Part shown: positions 11,198-22,472 of the stretch, one piece after another
Position numbering within the stretch: the stretch's first letter is position 1
Layout: every line of letters starts with the position of its first letter
From: Holothuria scabra
Lineage: Eukaryota > Echinodermata > Holothuroidea > Aspidochirotida > Holothuriidae
Length of the DNA: 64,000 nucleotides
Reading direction: 5' to 3'
Assembly (NCBI GenBank): GCA_037179385.1
Contig: CM074200.1
Span: 32,305,884-32,369,883 of the forward strand
Made by a program: the position numbers and the translations under genes
Notes under the pieces: generated by a model
Told to the model about the DNA's origin: nothing
The model's database searches: none
The model's input: the letters and a program-made list of their open reading frames with translations, nothing else

Positions 11198-12543
11198 TTG
11201 ATAACAACCGATCCAGTATACAGAATTTGTGGCAATGTCGGAATCAACATCATAGCAAAAGCTCGATCTTTTTTATCAGAAAAATCAACCCAGAGGAAAG
11301 GATGTCCCAACGACATCTGGGAAAAACGTACAAACGCAAACTTCGATGTTACAATGGACAGTTGTGATGGCGCCGAAACATGTGAACTTGTGGGAACATA
11401 CATTTTATCACATCTACAACACCTAGGTATCAACATTGGACTTTACCGCGACGACGGATTGGCCGTGGCACACAAAACACTGAGACAAACGGGACTAATC
11501 AAAAAAGAAATATGTGGAATCTTCAAGGAAAACAACCTAAATATCAAAATCGAAGTAAACCTGAAAACTGTTAACTTCCTGGACAACTCTCTATGGACCT
11601 CAACAGTGAAACATATCAACGATATATGAAACCAAATTCCACACCACTTTACATCCACTGTGAAAGCAACCACCCACCGGCAATAGTGAAAAACATCCCA
11701 GCGAGCATTAAACGCCTGTCAGCAATATCTACCAATGGAGATCCCTTTAATAAGGCCACAACACCATACCAATATGCCATCAAGAAGAGCAAATACAACC
11801 ATAAACTAACCTACAACCAGAACCGTCAGCCACAAACACCAACATTGAGAAAAGAAAACGGAAGCGCAACATCACCTGGTATAACCCACCCTACAGTCAC
11901 AATGTCGGCACAAATATTGGAAAGAAGTTTCTCCAACTGATTAACAAATGCTTCCCTCCCCACCATATTCTAAGCAAAATACTCAACCGGAACACACTCA
12001 AACTTAGTTACAGTTGTATGCCTAATATGGGACAAATAATATCTGGACATAACAAAGCTATCATACGAAATATGGACCAGGCACCAACCCCACCAAAGAA
12101 TTGCGATTGCAGAGCTAAGGACACCTGCCCCCTACAAGGAAACTGCCTAACAACAGGAGTAATACATCAAGCCACAGTAACCCGCCATGATAACAACGAC
12201 AGACAAACATACATAGGCCTAACAGAGAATACCTTCAAACAAAGATACAATGCACACAAAAGTAAATTCAAGAACAGCAAAAACAGAAATGCTACTACAC
12301 TAAGCCAATACATTTGGGGTCTAAATGGCCAGAAAAATCAATTATTCCACTCATTGGAGAATTGTTGGAAGAAGTAACCCCTACTCAAATTCGACCAAAA
12401 CCTGTAATCTCTGCCTAAAAGAAAAATACTTCATTATCTACAAGCCAGACATGGCCAGTCTGAGCAATAGAAATGAGCAAGGATCTGCTTGCAGACACGG
12501 AAAGAAATACCTATTGTGCAACTTTAATCCGGACCAAATCTGA
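11198..12543 (+). pseudogene. Penelope-like element, RT palm to GIY-YIG endonuclease, decayed
   Basis: Four collinear pieces in shifting frames read as one Penelope-like protein. (1) 11198-11592 holds the RT palm with FDVTMDSCDGAE and the catalytic YRDD (11444-11455, in GLYRDDGLAV). (2) 11593-about 11855 holds 'PLYIHCESNHPP'. (3) About 11853-12377 holds 'ITWYNPPYSHNVGTNIGKKF', a Cys-rich CDCRAKDTCPLQGNC segment and the GIY-YIG nuclease motif TYIGLTENTFKQRY. (4) About 12378-12543 holds 'TCNLCLKEKYFI' and 'CRHGKKYLLCN', ending at TGA. At least three frameshifts are needed, and the N-terminal RT fingers are missing (5' truncation). Penelope-like elements copy themselves by target-primed reverse transcription and cut with the GIY-YIG domain. 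This copy cannot be functional. Related 3' sequence may run to about 12690. Confidence 0.85.
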
Positions 12544-12720
12544 AATAAAAGGAGCTGACTCTGCCCTTCCAGCTCATACATGTTTAATTCTAAAGAGTGA
12601 TGTTCTTATGATCCTCACGAAACAAGCTTGTAGATATGACATTTCAACTTTTAGATTGACTTTTAGCATTTTAAAGTATACCTGCTCCTACTTTGTTGAG
12701 CACTCTACCATCTGTAAGGT

Positions 12721-14011
12721 CCCAGCCTTCATATTCCTAGCAATGTTGTTAATATCAATTTTGCTGATAAATCAAAAGTTATCCGTGATTGCTTGAAACC
12801 GTGGGAGGCTAGAAAATTGTCCCTTGTGGGCAAATCTACAATTTTAAAATGTTTAGCTATGCCAAAACTAACATACTGTCTTTCTGTCTTACCGAATCCT
12901 TTTGGTGATTTTCTTCATTGCATTCAGAATATTTTTTTGAGTTTCTGTGGGAGGGTAAACCAGACCGAATCAAAAAAAAAAAAGTGTCAATTAATTCTTA
13001 CAACGAGGGTGGTTTGCAGATTCCTCATATAAAAACAGTTTGTGACTCCTTAAAGGCATCCTGGGTTAAACGGTTTCTAAAGGAGCCAGGTAAGTGGCTT
13101 TTCCTGAATGAAATTTTAAGTAATAAAGGTTGCTTTTATTTCTTTGACTGAAATATATGCTATACGGATAAAGTTCTTGCACACATCCAGAATGATTTTA
13201 TAGTCATATCTTGGAAGCTTGGTTTTTGTATAAATTTCATAAACCCAACTGTAAAAGTGAGTATTTAGCTGAAAACATTTGGTTCAACTCATTTATAGAT
13301 CATAACGTAGTATTTATTACAGCTGGTTTGACAAAGGGGTTAAAACTATCTCGGATCTTTGAAATAATGATAATAAGTTTAAGGGATTCCAAAATTTTTG
13401 TGAAACGTTTGACATTAATACAGATTTTGTAACTTACTTTGGAATAATTCATTCCATTTCAGTTGAGTGTTCAATAAACAAGATAATTCCAAGCAACCTG
13501 CTAGATTGTTCTATAAAGATGTAATATCTTCTATCACTATTTCGCTTGATAATAATAATAATTCAATACGGAAATGGAAAACTGACTGTAATTTGGATGA
13601 CCCTGTTACTTCACTTCAGAAAGCTTTTAATACTTCTTTTAGATGTACACTAGACCCTGTGTTAAGAAATTTTAATTTCAGGTTTTTACATTGTATTTCT
13701 CCGACTAATTCTTATCTTTTTAAAGCTAACTTGATTAATTTTCCAGCCTGTAATTTTTGTAACGGGGACGAACAAACTATTATTCATATGTATTCAACTT
13801 GTAAAGTAACTAGTGCTTTTTGGAAGGAAGTCCTCTCTTGGTTGAAGCAAAAGAACGTTGTAAATACAGATCCATCAACTTCCGAGATGCTGTTGCTGTT
13901 TAATGATAATAAGCATTTCCTTTTACTAAATACAGTATTTGTTCTATGTAAATATTTCATTTTCTTTAGTCTGTTAGTAAATACCAGGGAAACACCTTAC
14001 AACTTCAAGCC
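12721..14011 (+). pseudogene. L1/Tx1-like LINE, C-terminal part of ORF2, decayed
   Basis: Recognised by the post-RT region typical of L1/Tx1-type LINEs: 'KLSLVGKSTILKCLAMPKL' (from 12820), 'FFEFLWEGKPDRIKKKKV' and 'EGGLQIPHI' (12940-13040), then 'AENIWFNSFI' near 13275. The final long frame at 13467-14030 has a zinc-knuckle-like CNFCNGDEQTIIHMYSTC. Frame changes occur near 12940 and 13150 and again between 13300 and 13470. The RT catalytic domain is absent. The last residues of the frame run out of the element into the GC-rich repeat at about 14012. It joins the Penelope-like remnant with no clear spacer beyond 12700. Confidence 0.8.
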
Positions 14012-14024
14012 GTGTGGCCATTTC

Positions 14025-14090
14025 GCGTGAGCAAGTGTCAGATGCGCGCATGGAGCGTGCATTTTGCGGGCAAGGAACCGTGTTTCACCG
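14025..14090. repeat. Continuation of the split CTTGCCCGCA / TGCGGGCAAG repeat
   Basis: 'gcgtgagcaagtgtcag', 'catggagcgtgc' and 'tttgcgggcaaggaac' match 9950-10005 of the first copy. This places it immediately downstream of the point where the second copy breaks off at 10649. It is the other side of the 3.4-kb composite insertion. Confidence 0.7.
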
Positions 14091-16060
14091 GAAATGAAGC
14101 TTAGCTAAAGGGGAGAGGGGACGATTGCCCCCTGAAGCTTTGAAAATTGAAATAAATCGGAAAATTGCCAACTTTAAATCTGCAAATGTCAATCTTGACT
14201 GATACACTAAATTATCACAGTGTTCTTTTTCTTCTTAAAGACCTCATCCTCTAAACCTAAACAGTTAGAACTCCCCTTACCTACCAATTTAAGCTCCTCC
14301 CACAACTGTCTAAAACTCATCTTCATCCAGACTTAATTTCAGTTTATTCCTTACGGGTGAGTTTACAAGACCTTCGATGTTTTCTGTAATACCTCCATGA
14401 CTAGACCAATATTTTATCAAAACACACTAAGTACAGCGCAGACAATGTAATATGAGCTGCAATACTGTGCTTTTTTTTTAACTTGCTGTAAAACAAAGGG
14501 CAGCGCCAACTGAGAATTTCTCTAGACTAATACAAAAATTTTAGTTTTGGGAGGGTTAACTGCCTATAAAAAGATCACATACACGAACTATAAAACAAAA
14601 TCTATGTATTTACACCAGGAATGAAATGTTAAATCCATTTTTTGTGCGATCATGGTGGCGGCTTGGGGATCTAAACCTTTCTACGGCTCTAGTTAAAAAC
14701 ACATACAGTTAAAAGTGGTCTCCACAGTAACCCCCCCCCCTCCCCCATCCATCCTAATCTTGTAGTGATCCACCGAAATGAAAGTTATTACTTTTAATCA
14801 GCTTTATATGTAATAACCATGAAAATTCAACATCAGCCCGTCTTGGATTGGGTCACTTAGGATACAACTGGAGAGGGCCTAACACTAAATTGTACTCAAC
14901 TGGTTCTTATTGGGAACAGCTCTTTGACTAAAATTGGTGCACCCCCTTAAATGGACAGCAAGGTCGTCATCCTCATTTCGTTAGTTGCCCGTGGCAATTG
15001 CAGGTGCTCATTATCCAAAATTCTTGAAAGGAAAGTAGTCTGCATCTAATGTTTTCCTACATTTAAATTCGCAGACTATAAAAATATCCATCCTATCCGG
15101 GAAGTTCATAAGAATAAACTAGTCTTAAATTTGAAGATCATTCCAATATTTTATTCGTAATTTAAAATTTAGCCAGCCTTTGATTGGGAAACCTTTCGTT
15201 CGATCTGACAATACCTCAGATTTATCTTTACTTGTGAGCATTATTTGTTGTTAATAAATGGTATCATAATCAGACCCCCTGGTGTTATTGCAGAGAATAA
15301 TACTAAATATAACGAGGCCTGACCTTAAAAACAGTACATTCGCATATTAAGGCAGAGATTTATCTGGGAGAGACAGAAGAAATGGGATTTTTTTAAACAT
15401 TTGCAGCGATTTTAACTTTCCTCTCGTTGAGCGATCATTTATTATTTGCAACAAAGTTAAAACGAAACAGCAAGCTTGTCATGTCATGTCAGACAGTAGT
15501 TATATTTGGATTACATAGACTTCTATTTTTCGAATAAGTTCAACCAACCTTTTATATTTTGCCTTCAAAAACAGTGTTGGTTACTATGACAACAACAAAT
15601 ATCAAAGCCCATAACGTCGCACATCGACGCTACATTTGATAACCGCGGAAAGAGGAAACATTACTCTCTGCGAGACAGCTTTACCACATTCTATAGGTAC
15701 TTGAGGCAAATTTCTCCCAAAACAGCTGAAGAAACACATTTAACTTGTTTGCTTTGTAAAATACAATACCAGTTTAAAAATTTTCATTTTGCTACTAGTC
15801 ATTTTGGGCATTTCATGACCAAAGGCTATGCTGTGTCTTAATATTTTATCACGAAACGAGCACCTGGCTAAAAACCTTACTGTTAATTTGAGTTAATAAA
15901 AGTACAACGAGCCAACCTCAGATTTAATTTCAAACGTTGCTAATTGATTTTTTCACCCGCATCTCACGAATAATGCTTTAACGTTTCATCTTAACTGTGA
16001 TGAACAATAAGACGGAGGATAATAATAAAAACAATAAATAATGAATTGAAATGAATTGAA
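14091..16060. other. No recognisable feature
   Basis: AT-rich, with short homopolymer runs (C-run near 14728). No coding region, family repeat or RNA gene could be supported. Confidence 0.5.
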
Positions 16061-16068
16061 AGGACAGT

Positions 16069-16577
16069 CCTTCTCCTTCTCCTTCTCCTTCTCCTTCTCC
16101 TTCTCCTTCTCCTTCTCCTTCTCCTTCTCCTTCTCCTTCTCCTTCTCCTTCTCCTTCTCCTTCTCCTTCTCCTTCTTCTTCTTCTTCTTCTTCTTCTTCT
16201 TCTTCTTCTTCTTCTTCTTCTTCTTCTTCTTCTTCTTCTTCTTCTTCTTCTTCTTCTTCTTCTTCTTCTTCTTCTTCTTCTTCTTCTTCTTCTTCTTCTT
16301 CTTCTTCTTCTTCTTCTTCTTCTTCTTCTTCTTCTTCTTCTTCTTCTTCTTCTTCTTCTTCTTCTTCTTCTTCTTCTTCTTCTTCTTCTTCTTCTTCTTC
16401 TTCTTCTTCTTCTTCTTCTTCTTCTTCTTCTTCTTCTTCTTCTTCTTCTTCTTCTTCTTCTTCTTCTTCTTCTTCTTCTTCTTCTTCTTCTTCTTCTTCT
16501 TCTTCTTCTTCTTCTTCTTCTTCTTCTTCTTCTTCTTCTTCTTCTTCTTCTTCTTCTTCTTCTTCTTCTTCTTCTTC
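16069..16577. repeat. (CTTCTC)n then (TTC)n microsatellite, 509 bp
   Basis: About 105 bp of the perfect hexamer CTTCTC passes directly into about 400 bp of perfect TTC with no interruption until 'ttcgtttta' at 16575. One strand is pure pyrimidine and the other pure purine. Such tracts have mirror symmetry and can form triplex (H-) DNA. The 187-codon Phe-Ser frame through it is an artefact. Confidence 0.97.
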
Positions 16578-17141
16578 GTTTTAGTAGATAACGTTTGTCA
16601 GGGAGAAGACTTTGACTAGAGTTTTCGTCATAGGCTTATTGAAAAAGGAAGGAGTGAGCGCTTACTTGCGAAGGGTCAAACTGCAAACTCCCCTTCTTCA
16701 ATGTGAAAAGATATTGAAATGTCATTTGGAGGAGAGAGAACGAATAATAGTTCCAAAATATAGTGGAACTTTTCTTCCTATCCTTTTATCTTCACTAAAA
16801 ATGCTATACGTCAGACAGTGTTTTTGTTCTCAGACTGCTAATCATTGTACATACTTTCGCATCACGTATACATATGTATGGGCACACGCAATGATCAGAT
16901 GATATTGTGGTGGATCTTGTATCGACAGCCTTCATGCTAGCTACGGTACCATCATGCATTGCGTTCTAGATGGCTGTCTGACTACAGGTGTATTGCAAAC
17001 AGATCTGTATCGTAAACAAAGCGGGATTGACCGTCTTCATGAAAATTGGAATAATTCTTTAACGAACCGGAAAGAATATTTCTTGCCAAAATATCAACAT
17101 TTAGAGCTTATTGTGAAGTTCGAGGAAGATTTAGTAAAAAT
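16578..17141. other. No recognisable feature
   Basis: Between the microsatellite and the hAT-like element. Open frames at 16612-16902 and 16954-17253 have no recognisable domain, and the second runs into the element's terminal repeat. Confidence 0.4.
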
Positions 17142-17261
17142 GTGTAGCCCGGGAGTGGCGCCAGCGGGGGAACATTTCCCCCTTCCCCGCCGGAGAAGGT
17201 CGACGGTTTCGACGAGGAGGCCTAAAAATAATAAAAAAAGAAGAAGTAATTAAAAAAAACT

Positions 17262-17650
17262 AAAAGAACTGAAGTCACAAGCTAGGTGATCTTGGACATA
17301 TTTTTTGTTTTGTAATGATATTTTAATACATATTGAAATCAATTTTCAATCACTTCTTCTTATCTCTGCTATACCTCATTCCATGTAGCTTGCCCTATCT
17401 CAGCCTTCGTCGGGAAGGACGGCATTTTTTGCGGGAGGTCTTAAAATGAAAAACGTATTTGAAAGGACTGAAGTTACTGGATGGATGATCATGAACTGTT
17501 TTTACATTATGAATAATTTTTTCCTATTGTAACCCTATTTTAATGCATATCTGAATCGGTTTTAATCACTTCTTACTCGCTCTGCTATCCCTCATCCCCA
17601 TCTTCAATCCGTTTGAGCAAGGTCACGTCCCCGTCGGGGAGGAATGCCCT
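17262..17650. repeat. Two tandem ~200-bp subrepeats
   Basis: 'gaactgaagt', 'tattttaatacatat', 'caatcacttctt', 'ctctgctatacctcat' and 'gtcgggaagg' in the first unit recur as 'gactgaagt', 'tattttaatgcatat', 'taatcacttctt', 'ctctgctatccctcat' and 'gtcggggagg' about 200 bp later. They lie inside the hAT-like element. Confidence 0.7.
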
Positions 17651-17983
17651 TCCCCTGTTGTTGAGGAAATCCAATTTCGTCGGGTAGCCCCTATCTACAT
17701 GCCCACAATAAAACATGTGGGCCTGATAACTTCAGTTTCTTGGACGATCATCTTGATTTTGCTTATATTCTTGAAGGAAACTCACAATTCCGAATTTTCC
17801 TTACACAAACGCGGGACTGTTGGCTTTTCATGTGCATTCAGTGCCCAATGGTCTGCCTTCTGGCCTCCCCCGATAACCGAATTCTAGCAACGGTGAAGAA
17901 AATTAGCCATCATGCCGTTTTCTGGTTTTCAGCTACACTTGATGATAAACAGTAGCTTGAATATGCCTTCCCATAAGTCTGAC

Positions 17984-18708
17984 CAGGGAGGTGTTAGGGT
18001 CGCGACACAACAGCTCCATTTGTCACTCAATAGGTACTTAAAAATAGTAATTCCCATTCAAGTATCAAACTTTGATTGACAGGTCTCTTTGTTCCTTTTG
18101 TTAAGTCTTGTTGACCTGTCCCCATGCTAAAGAGGATTTGCCTCTTTCACGCCCAAGTAATCCTGAAACAGTTGTCTTTGTTAAAAGATGGCTATGACCT
18201 TAGGTTTGATACCGACAGGTTTCAAACTCTAATCAAAAGTTTTAGCTAAACGACTGCCAATGAAAGTTAAAATAGTTTACTTTCTTTGTTTTGCTACGAA
18301 TTCGATGAGTCGTCCACTCTAAGCATTGTTAAAGACTAAATCATTTTACCCAATTTTCCCAACTTTCCGTATTACTCCTTAACACACTCGAAATATATAT
18401 ATAGGGTTAAAATTCTCCAAAGAAATACATAGGAATTACATTTATTGCGACGACTAACGACGAAAGTGTAAAATTTCATATTTTCATGACGGCTGGCAAC
18501 GAAAAGTTAACGAGCACGCCCTTACAACGTAAGGGCGTACAACGTAAGGGCGTGCCCACTCACTAGAAGTTTGACAGTGTATCACTAATCCTAGTTGGTC
18601 TAGGTGTTGAGATAAAACATTTGGGAAGAAATGGAAGATTTTTTGTCGGCAACAAACATTGCCTCAAAGAGTCAATACAGCGTTGTGTCTCCACCCTAAC
18701 ACCTCCCT
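17984..18708. mobile_element. Element G (hAT-like MITE), copy 1, nested
   Basis: 725 bp. The left end is CAGGGAGGTGTTAGGGT and the right end, reverse-complemented, is AGGGAGGTGTTAGGGT. The terminal repeat continues to 'gacacaac', 27 bp with two changes. Perfect 8-bp duplications AGTCTGAC flank it (17976-17983 and 18709-18716). The body is homologous to 36409-37132 ('ttgattgacaggtc', 'agtaatcctg', 'cagt(t)gtcttt'). No ORF. It is younger than the surrounding 3.1-kb element because it interrupts it. Confidence 0.8.
18515..18554. repeat. Tight hairpin in the centre of element G
   Basis: CACGCCCTTAC (18515-18525) is followed by AAC and then GTAAGGGCGT (18529-18538). After ACAAC, GTAAGGGCGTG follows (18544-18554). 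The first arm can therefore pair with either of two downstream arms. It is GC-rich inside an AT-rich element. No function known. Confidence 0.7.
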
Positions 18709-18984
18709 AGTCTGACTGAAAATTCATTTGAAGCCACCTTGTAACGTGACATATTTTCAAATATGCTGAAAGTAAAATCATTTAAAGTCTGGAGTTGGGG
18801 CAGACACGTAGAAAATTTCATCTATTCAGTGGATCGCAATTGAATACAACGAAGGTTCCTGGAAGAAGAATGTTTTCAATGCCGTTGCATAGTTTCCCCT
18901 AAAAAGAGACAAGACCATTACACCTAATTGTGGCATTACCTTCTATCTAGCCATTTTCTGATCACTTAACAAGTTGGGTTTTTT

Positions 18985-19330
18985 CTATTGAAGTGAAACT
19001 TTCATTTCAGAGGAAAGCTCAAAATAACGACTGCTCCATTTCTAATAACACATCTGGGAAATGCCATTTTCGGCTGTCTAAGGAGTTAGATTTCTTAACA
19101 ATTTTCTGCACGTTCTGCATCAATTGATGGTGGCGCTCCGCTTAGATAGTGTTTTGGTCGAACAAATTTCTTAACAGAACAATTAATGCTTGCATATTAT
19201 TCTTCGTTTTGGGGCAGTATTATAAAGTGAAAATTTTATTGCGAAAGAAAGTTCAAAATAATGACCACTGTGTTTCTAGTTACCAGCCCGGCAAATGCCT
19301 TTTCCTACTGTCAGGGGGCTCTAAATTTTT
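18985..19330. repeat. Tandem ~234-bp subrepeats of the hAT-like family
   Basis: 'aagtgaaactttcatttc', 'gctcaaaataacgac' and 'gggaaatgccatttt' near 18992-19075 recur as 'aagtgaaaattttattgc', 'gttcaaaataatgac' and 'ggcaaatgccttttc' near 19226-19305. The unit includes 'gatggtggcgctccgctta', which also occurs at 27960 and 28192 inside another insertion, so the family has at least two members in the window. Confidence 0.65.
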
Positions 19331-20249
19331 CCAAAATGTCTCTTCGCCCAAGTTAGGTCTTTCGAGCAGTATTACGTTTTTTGGACAAGAGAAAAAAGAT
19401 AATTATGTTCCTTCCAAACTGTAACGCTCCCGTGAGCCTTTTTCAATATTTAAAATATAAAACTTCAAATGTATGGGAACCCAAACTTTTTCCGCGGGAA
19501 AATTTTCCCATATGGTCCGAGTGCATAAAATCTGGCTGATGATATTCAGTAACTCCAACAAAACTACAGATCACCTCTATTTGATTTTCGTATAGTGAGA
19601 TAAAATTCTTCCATAAAAAGCCAAAATTGTCATAAAATTGCAATTCTGATGGATACTCAGTACAACAAATAACCAGACAACTCTGTTAATCCCCCGAAGT
19701 TCTACCTAATTTTGCTCTTGAAAGGCATGTCACTTTATAAAAGAACCCCAATTTTTATTACAATCTTAACAAAAACCAAATATTCTTATGTTAAATTCCA
19801 AAATTTCTGCAATAAAATTAGCTCTTAATTTTCAAATCTTCTTTAAAAAAGGGGAAAACTTTTCGTGCAAACTCCTAGTCTCGTTTTGAGACCTTAGTAC
19901 ATAACACTAAAACAATTTACCCCAACAGAATTTCAGCTGCCCATATATATATGGGCAGATGCCATATGCCCATACGAAGGATGGATTCTTTGATAAGCAC
20001 CCCAACATTTTAATGGTTCTTACAAAAGCCAAATTTCTTTCAAACATTTAATTTTCTTCTTCAAAATAAACTCAAGATTTAAGTTTTTGTTAAAACAAAA
20101 ACCAAAAATTTCGGCTAGCTACGCTCTGTCAAGTTTTGTCCCACCGGGACTTACTCATAGCCTTTGTCGGGGCCTTGAAATGTGGGCCCCCTGTCGGGGA
20201 GCTTGGCCACCCTGTCGGGCAAATCCTGGCGCCACCCTGTTGTAGCCAT

Positions 20250-20765
20250 CCTCCCATGCAACGTTCAGCCCAGGTGACCTAAAATCTACCGGTGATTCTT
20301 GTGTCTTTTGGCGGATAATTTCTCCTGAAATTGGTTATATTATATCTTGCGAGGTTAGTGTGGTAAGTTTCATAGTTTTCTTGATCGTAGTTATAAGTAT
20401 ACAAAATAAAAAAAAAATCATCTTTTTTTCTGAGTGAGCATTTTCATAAGCGGATTAAATTCAAAATTTTAAGACGTCGTCATATTTAGGTAACCCCGAG
20501 GTCAGCTTCCCAACTGGAGGCTCAGTTCAGAAATCGTTGGTAATATGTGTAATGGAACGTGAAGCGAATTTAGCGCAGAGCTTAGGAGTTGTAGAGGAAA
20601 CTTGAAACCTACTACACTTTGAGAGCAATTGGCACAATACGTTCCGGTTTGCTGCTTACCAGACACACGGGAGCACGCACATCCCTGAGTGCCACCACCA
20701 GTGACGGTACCAGGGATTTGTTTGGTGCATTCTTACCCACATACTTAACAATTATTTTAGATTTA
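20250..20765. other. No recognisable feature
   Basis: Between two transposon-like stretches. Short open frames on both strands around 20612-20896 have no recognisable domain. Confidence 0.4.
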
Positions 20766-20769
20766 AACA

Positions 20770-21684
20770 GGGCCGTCACCAGTTTTTTCAAGGTAGGTGC
20801 GTTTTGAAATTCGAGCATATGAGTGAGGAAGTTACTGTGGACGAGGCCACGAAGTAGCAGAAGAGGGGGTGGACGTGGGAGGGGTCCCCCTCCCATGGTA
20901 GGGAGCTTTGCAATTTTTCAATTTAAAATGGCGGAAACTGAAGCATATCAAGAGAAGAAATTCATGCGTAGGATTATATGCATCTGAGAGTGTTTGATAA
21001 TTGTAATCTTTACGTTCTCCTTGAAAACACATATGAATGATTGACTCGCAAATACATTTGACCCCTAACACAATTGTAACTGTATTAAACACTCACAGTT
21101 CAAAATTTAGTCGGTTTCTAATTTGGTTCACTCCTCCAGTAATGAGTCTGTCCACGGTTATGAACCAATGTCCTGACGGGGACTATAAACCACATAGTGC
21201 TGTACCGTAAAGTAAAATTTTGTACTTATTACGTACTTTTACGTAATATTTTATAAACTAAAACAATAATAGGCACCAGCGACTTCGCCGACCCTGGGTA
21301 TTGCACCCAAACTATATTGTGTTAATGAGCCAATTGTTTTCTCGTAAGGGCTTGACATTGTCATTTCCAGATTAAATGTATAACAAGAAAGCCATACTTG
21401 ATTGCCTTGTGATTGCTACCGAGCCTCCATGCAGAAGTCGAAATCTTTTCATTGGGACAAACTGCCACTGTAGGCTATTAAGTGGTGGAAAGGTTACCGT
21501 GGAAAGATTGCCGTGGAAAGATTGCCGTTGGGCCGTTACATACACAATTCCGACCGCATTTTAAAAAAATCTCCACACCCGGCGACACTCCACCTCCGGC
21601 GGCGACTCCCCCACCCCATTTTTTGGGGGGGCGGGTCTGGAGGGGGTGCGTTTGCACCCTCCGCATCCCCTAGTGACGACCATA
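20770..21684. mobile_element. Possible hAT-like element with GC-rich ends
   Basis: The left end reads GGCCGTCACCAG (near 20771) and the right end, reverse-complemented, GGTCGTCACTAG (near 21678). Both ends are followed inward by G- or C-rich runs ('gaggggtccccctccc', 'ccccattttttggggggg'), typical of sub-terminal transposon sequence in this window. No target duplication was found and the interior is unrecognised. A 15-bp unit GTGGAAAGATTGCC-like is tandem at 21484-21530. Low confidence in the exact limits. Confidence 0.35.
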
Positions 21685-22210
21685 TTTAAAAAAACACTTA
21701 TTAATCAGTGGATTGCTCAACTTATGTTTAAATTTCAAAGTTAAAGCTGTTTAAAAACACCTTTAATATTAAAATTAGCAAATTGTTCGAAATTTCAAAT
21801 CCAGGAGACCCCCACCGACAAACAAGGTGTCCTTGAAAGCGCCTTATCGCCGGAGAAGCTAGACACCAGACCCATAGCAGGTCACAAAGTAAAAAAAAAA
21901 CATTTCATTACCCAGTAAAGTGGTTTCCATGACACCCACTTAAAATACGAAAAAGGCTACAGCTGTACCCTTAGTCACGTGGGTCTACCGTGTACGTCAA
22001 TGTTACGTATAAATTACATGATTTGACATTCAACGTGATTTTTCTGATCCTTTGGACACTTAAAATTTTCCCCTTAATCCTGTAATCCATCGCAATATTA
22101 AATACTGTTTTCGTGCACCCAAAGGTTTCATTTAGACGTCACCAATTTGTTTTCCTCGTTTTAGTTTGTACAGTAGGTCTTCACTGCCAGCAGACAACAA
22201 GGTGGCTAGC
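21685..22210. other. No recognisable feature
   Basis: AT-rich sequence without supported coding or repeat structure. Confidence 0.45.
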
Positions 22211-22378
22211 TACAATCCTCGACAAAATATTATGGGACAAAACAATCAAAACAAGCAATGAACAGATTACCATCCCCCCACTCCCCCAATCAATGTTGCG
22301 GAAGACCAAGGCTTCCTGAAACTTAAACATTGATATGGGGAGTGGGGTTTGTCCCATGTATTTTTGTCGAAGATTGTA
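22211..22378. mobile_element. MITE family H, copy 1
   Basis: 168 bp with TA at both ends. The left terminus is CAATCCTCGACAAAATATTA and the right, reverse-complemented, is CAATCTTCGACAAAAATACA. Both continue to 'tgggacaaa'. A second copy lies at 42558-42730 and a right-end fragment at 43515-43573. The TA duplication suggests a Tc1/mariner-type parent (inference). An open frame at 22113-22319 overlaps it and is not a gene. Confidence 0.75.
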
Positions 22379-22472
22379 GAACTTTTTCAGGGGCAACCAC
22401 TCAATTTTTCCTATATAAAGTGTAAACATCCGTCGCTGTTTTAGGGACGGAGCTCCTGGATCTTTGCCTTTC

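Larger units (their letters stand above)
17150..20239. mobile_element. hAT-like non-autonomous element, about 3.1 kb
   Basis: The left end is CGGGAGTGGCGCCAG and the right end, reverse-complemented, is CAGGGTGGCGCCAG. Flanking octamers are GTGTAGCC (17142-17149) and TTGTAGCC (20240-20247), 7 of 8 identical, as expected for the 8-bp duplication of hAT transposons. Sub-terminal sequence on both sides is GC-rich with repeated 'cgtcgggg' / 'ctgtcggg' words. The interior is AT-rich, non-coding and contains tandem subrepeats of about 200 bp (17262-17640) and about 234 bp (18985-19330), plus a nested 725-bp element. Without the nested insert it is about 2.37 kb. No transposase ORF is visible. The hAT assignment rests on ends and duplication length. 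Confidence 0.65.

Noticed and set aside
16056..16619. 187-codon Phe/Ser open frame
   Set aside because: It is the translation of the TTC/CTTCTC microsatellite, not a gene.
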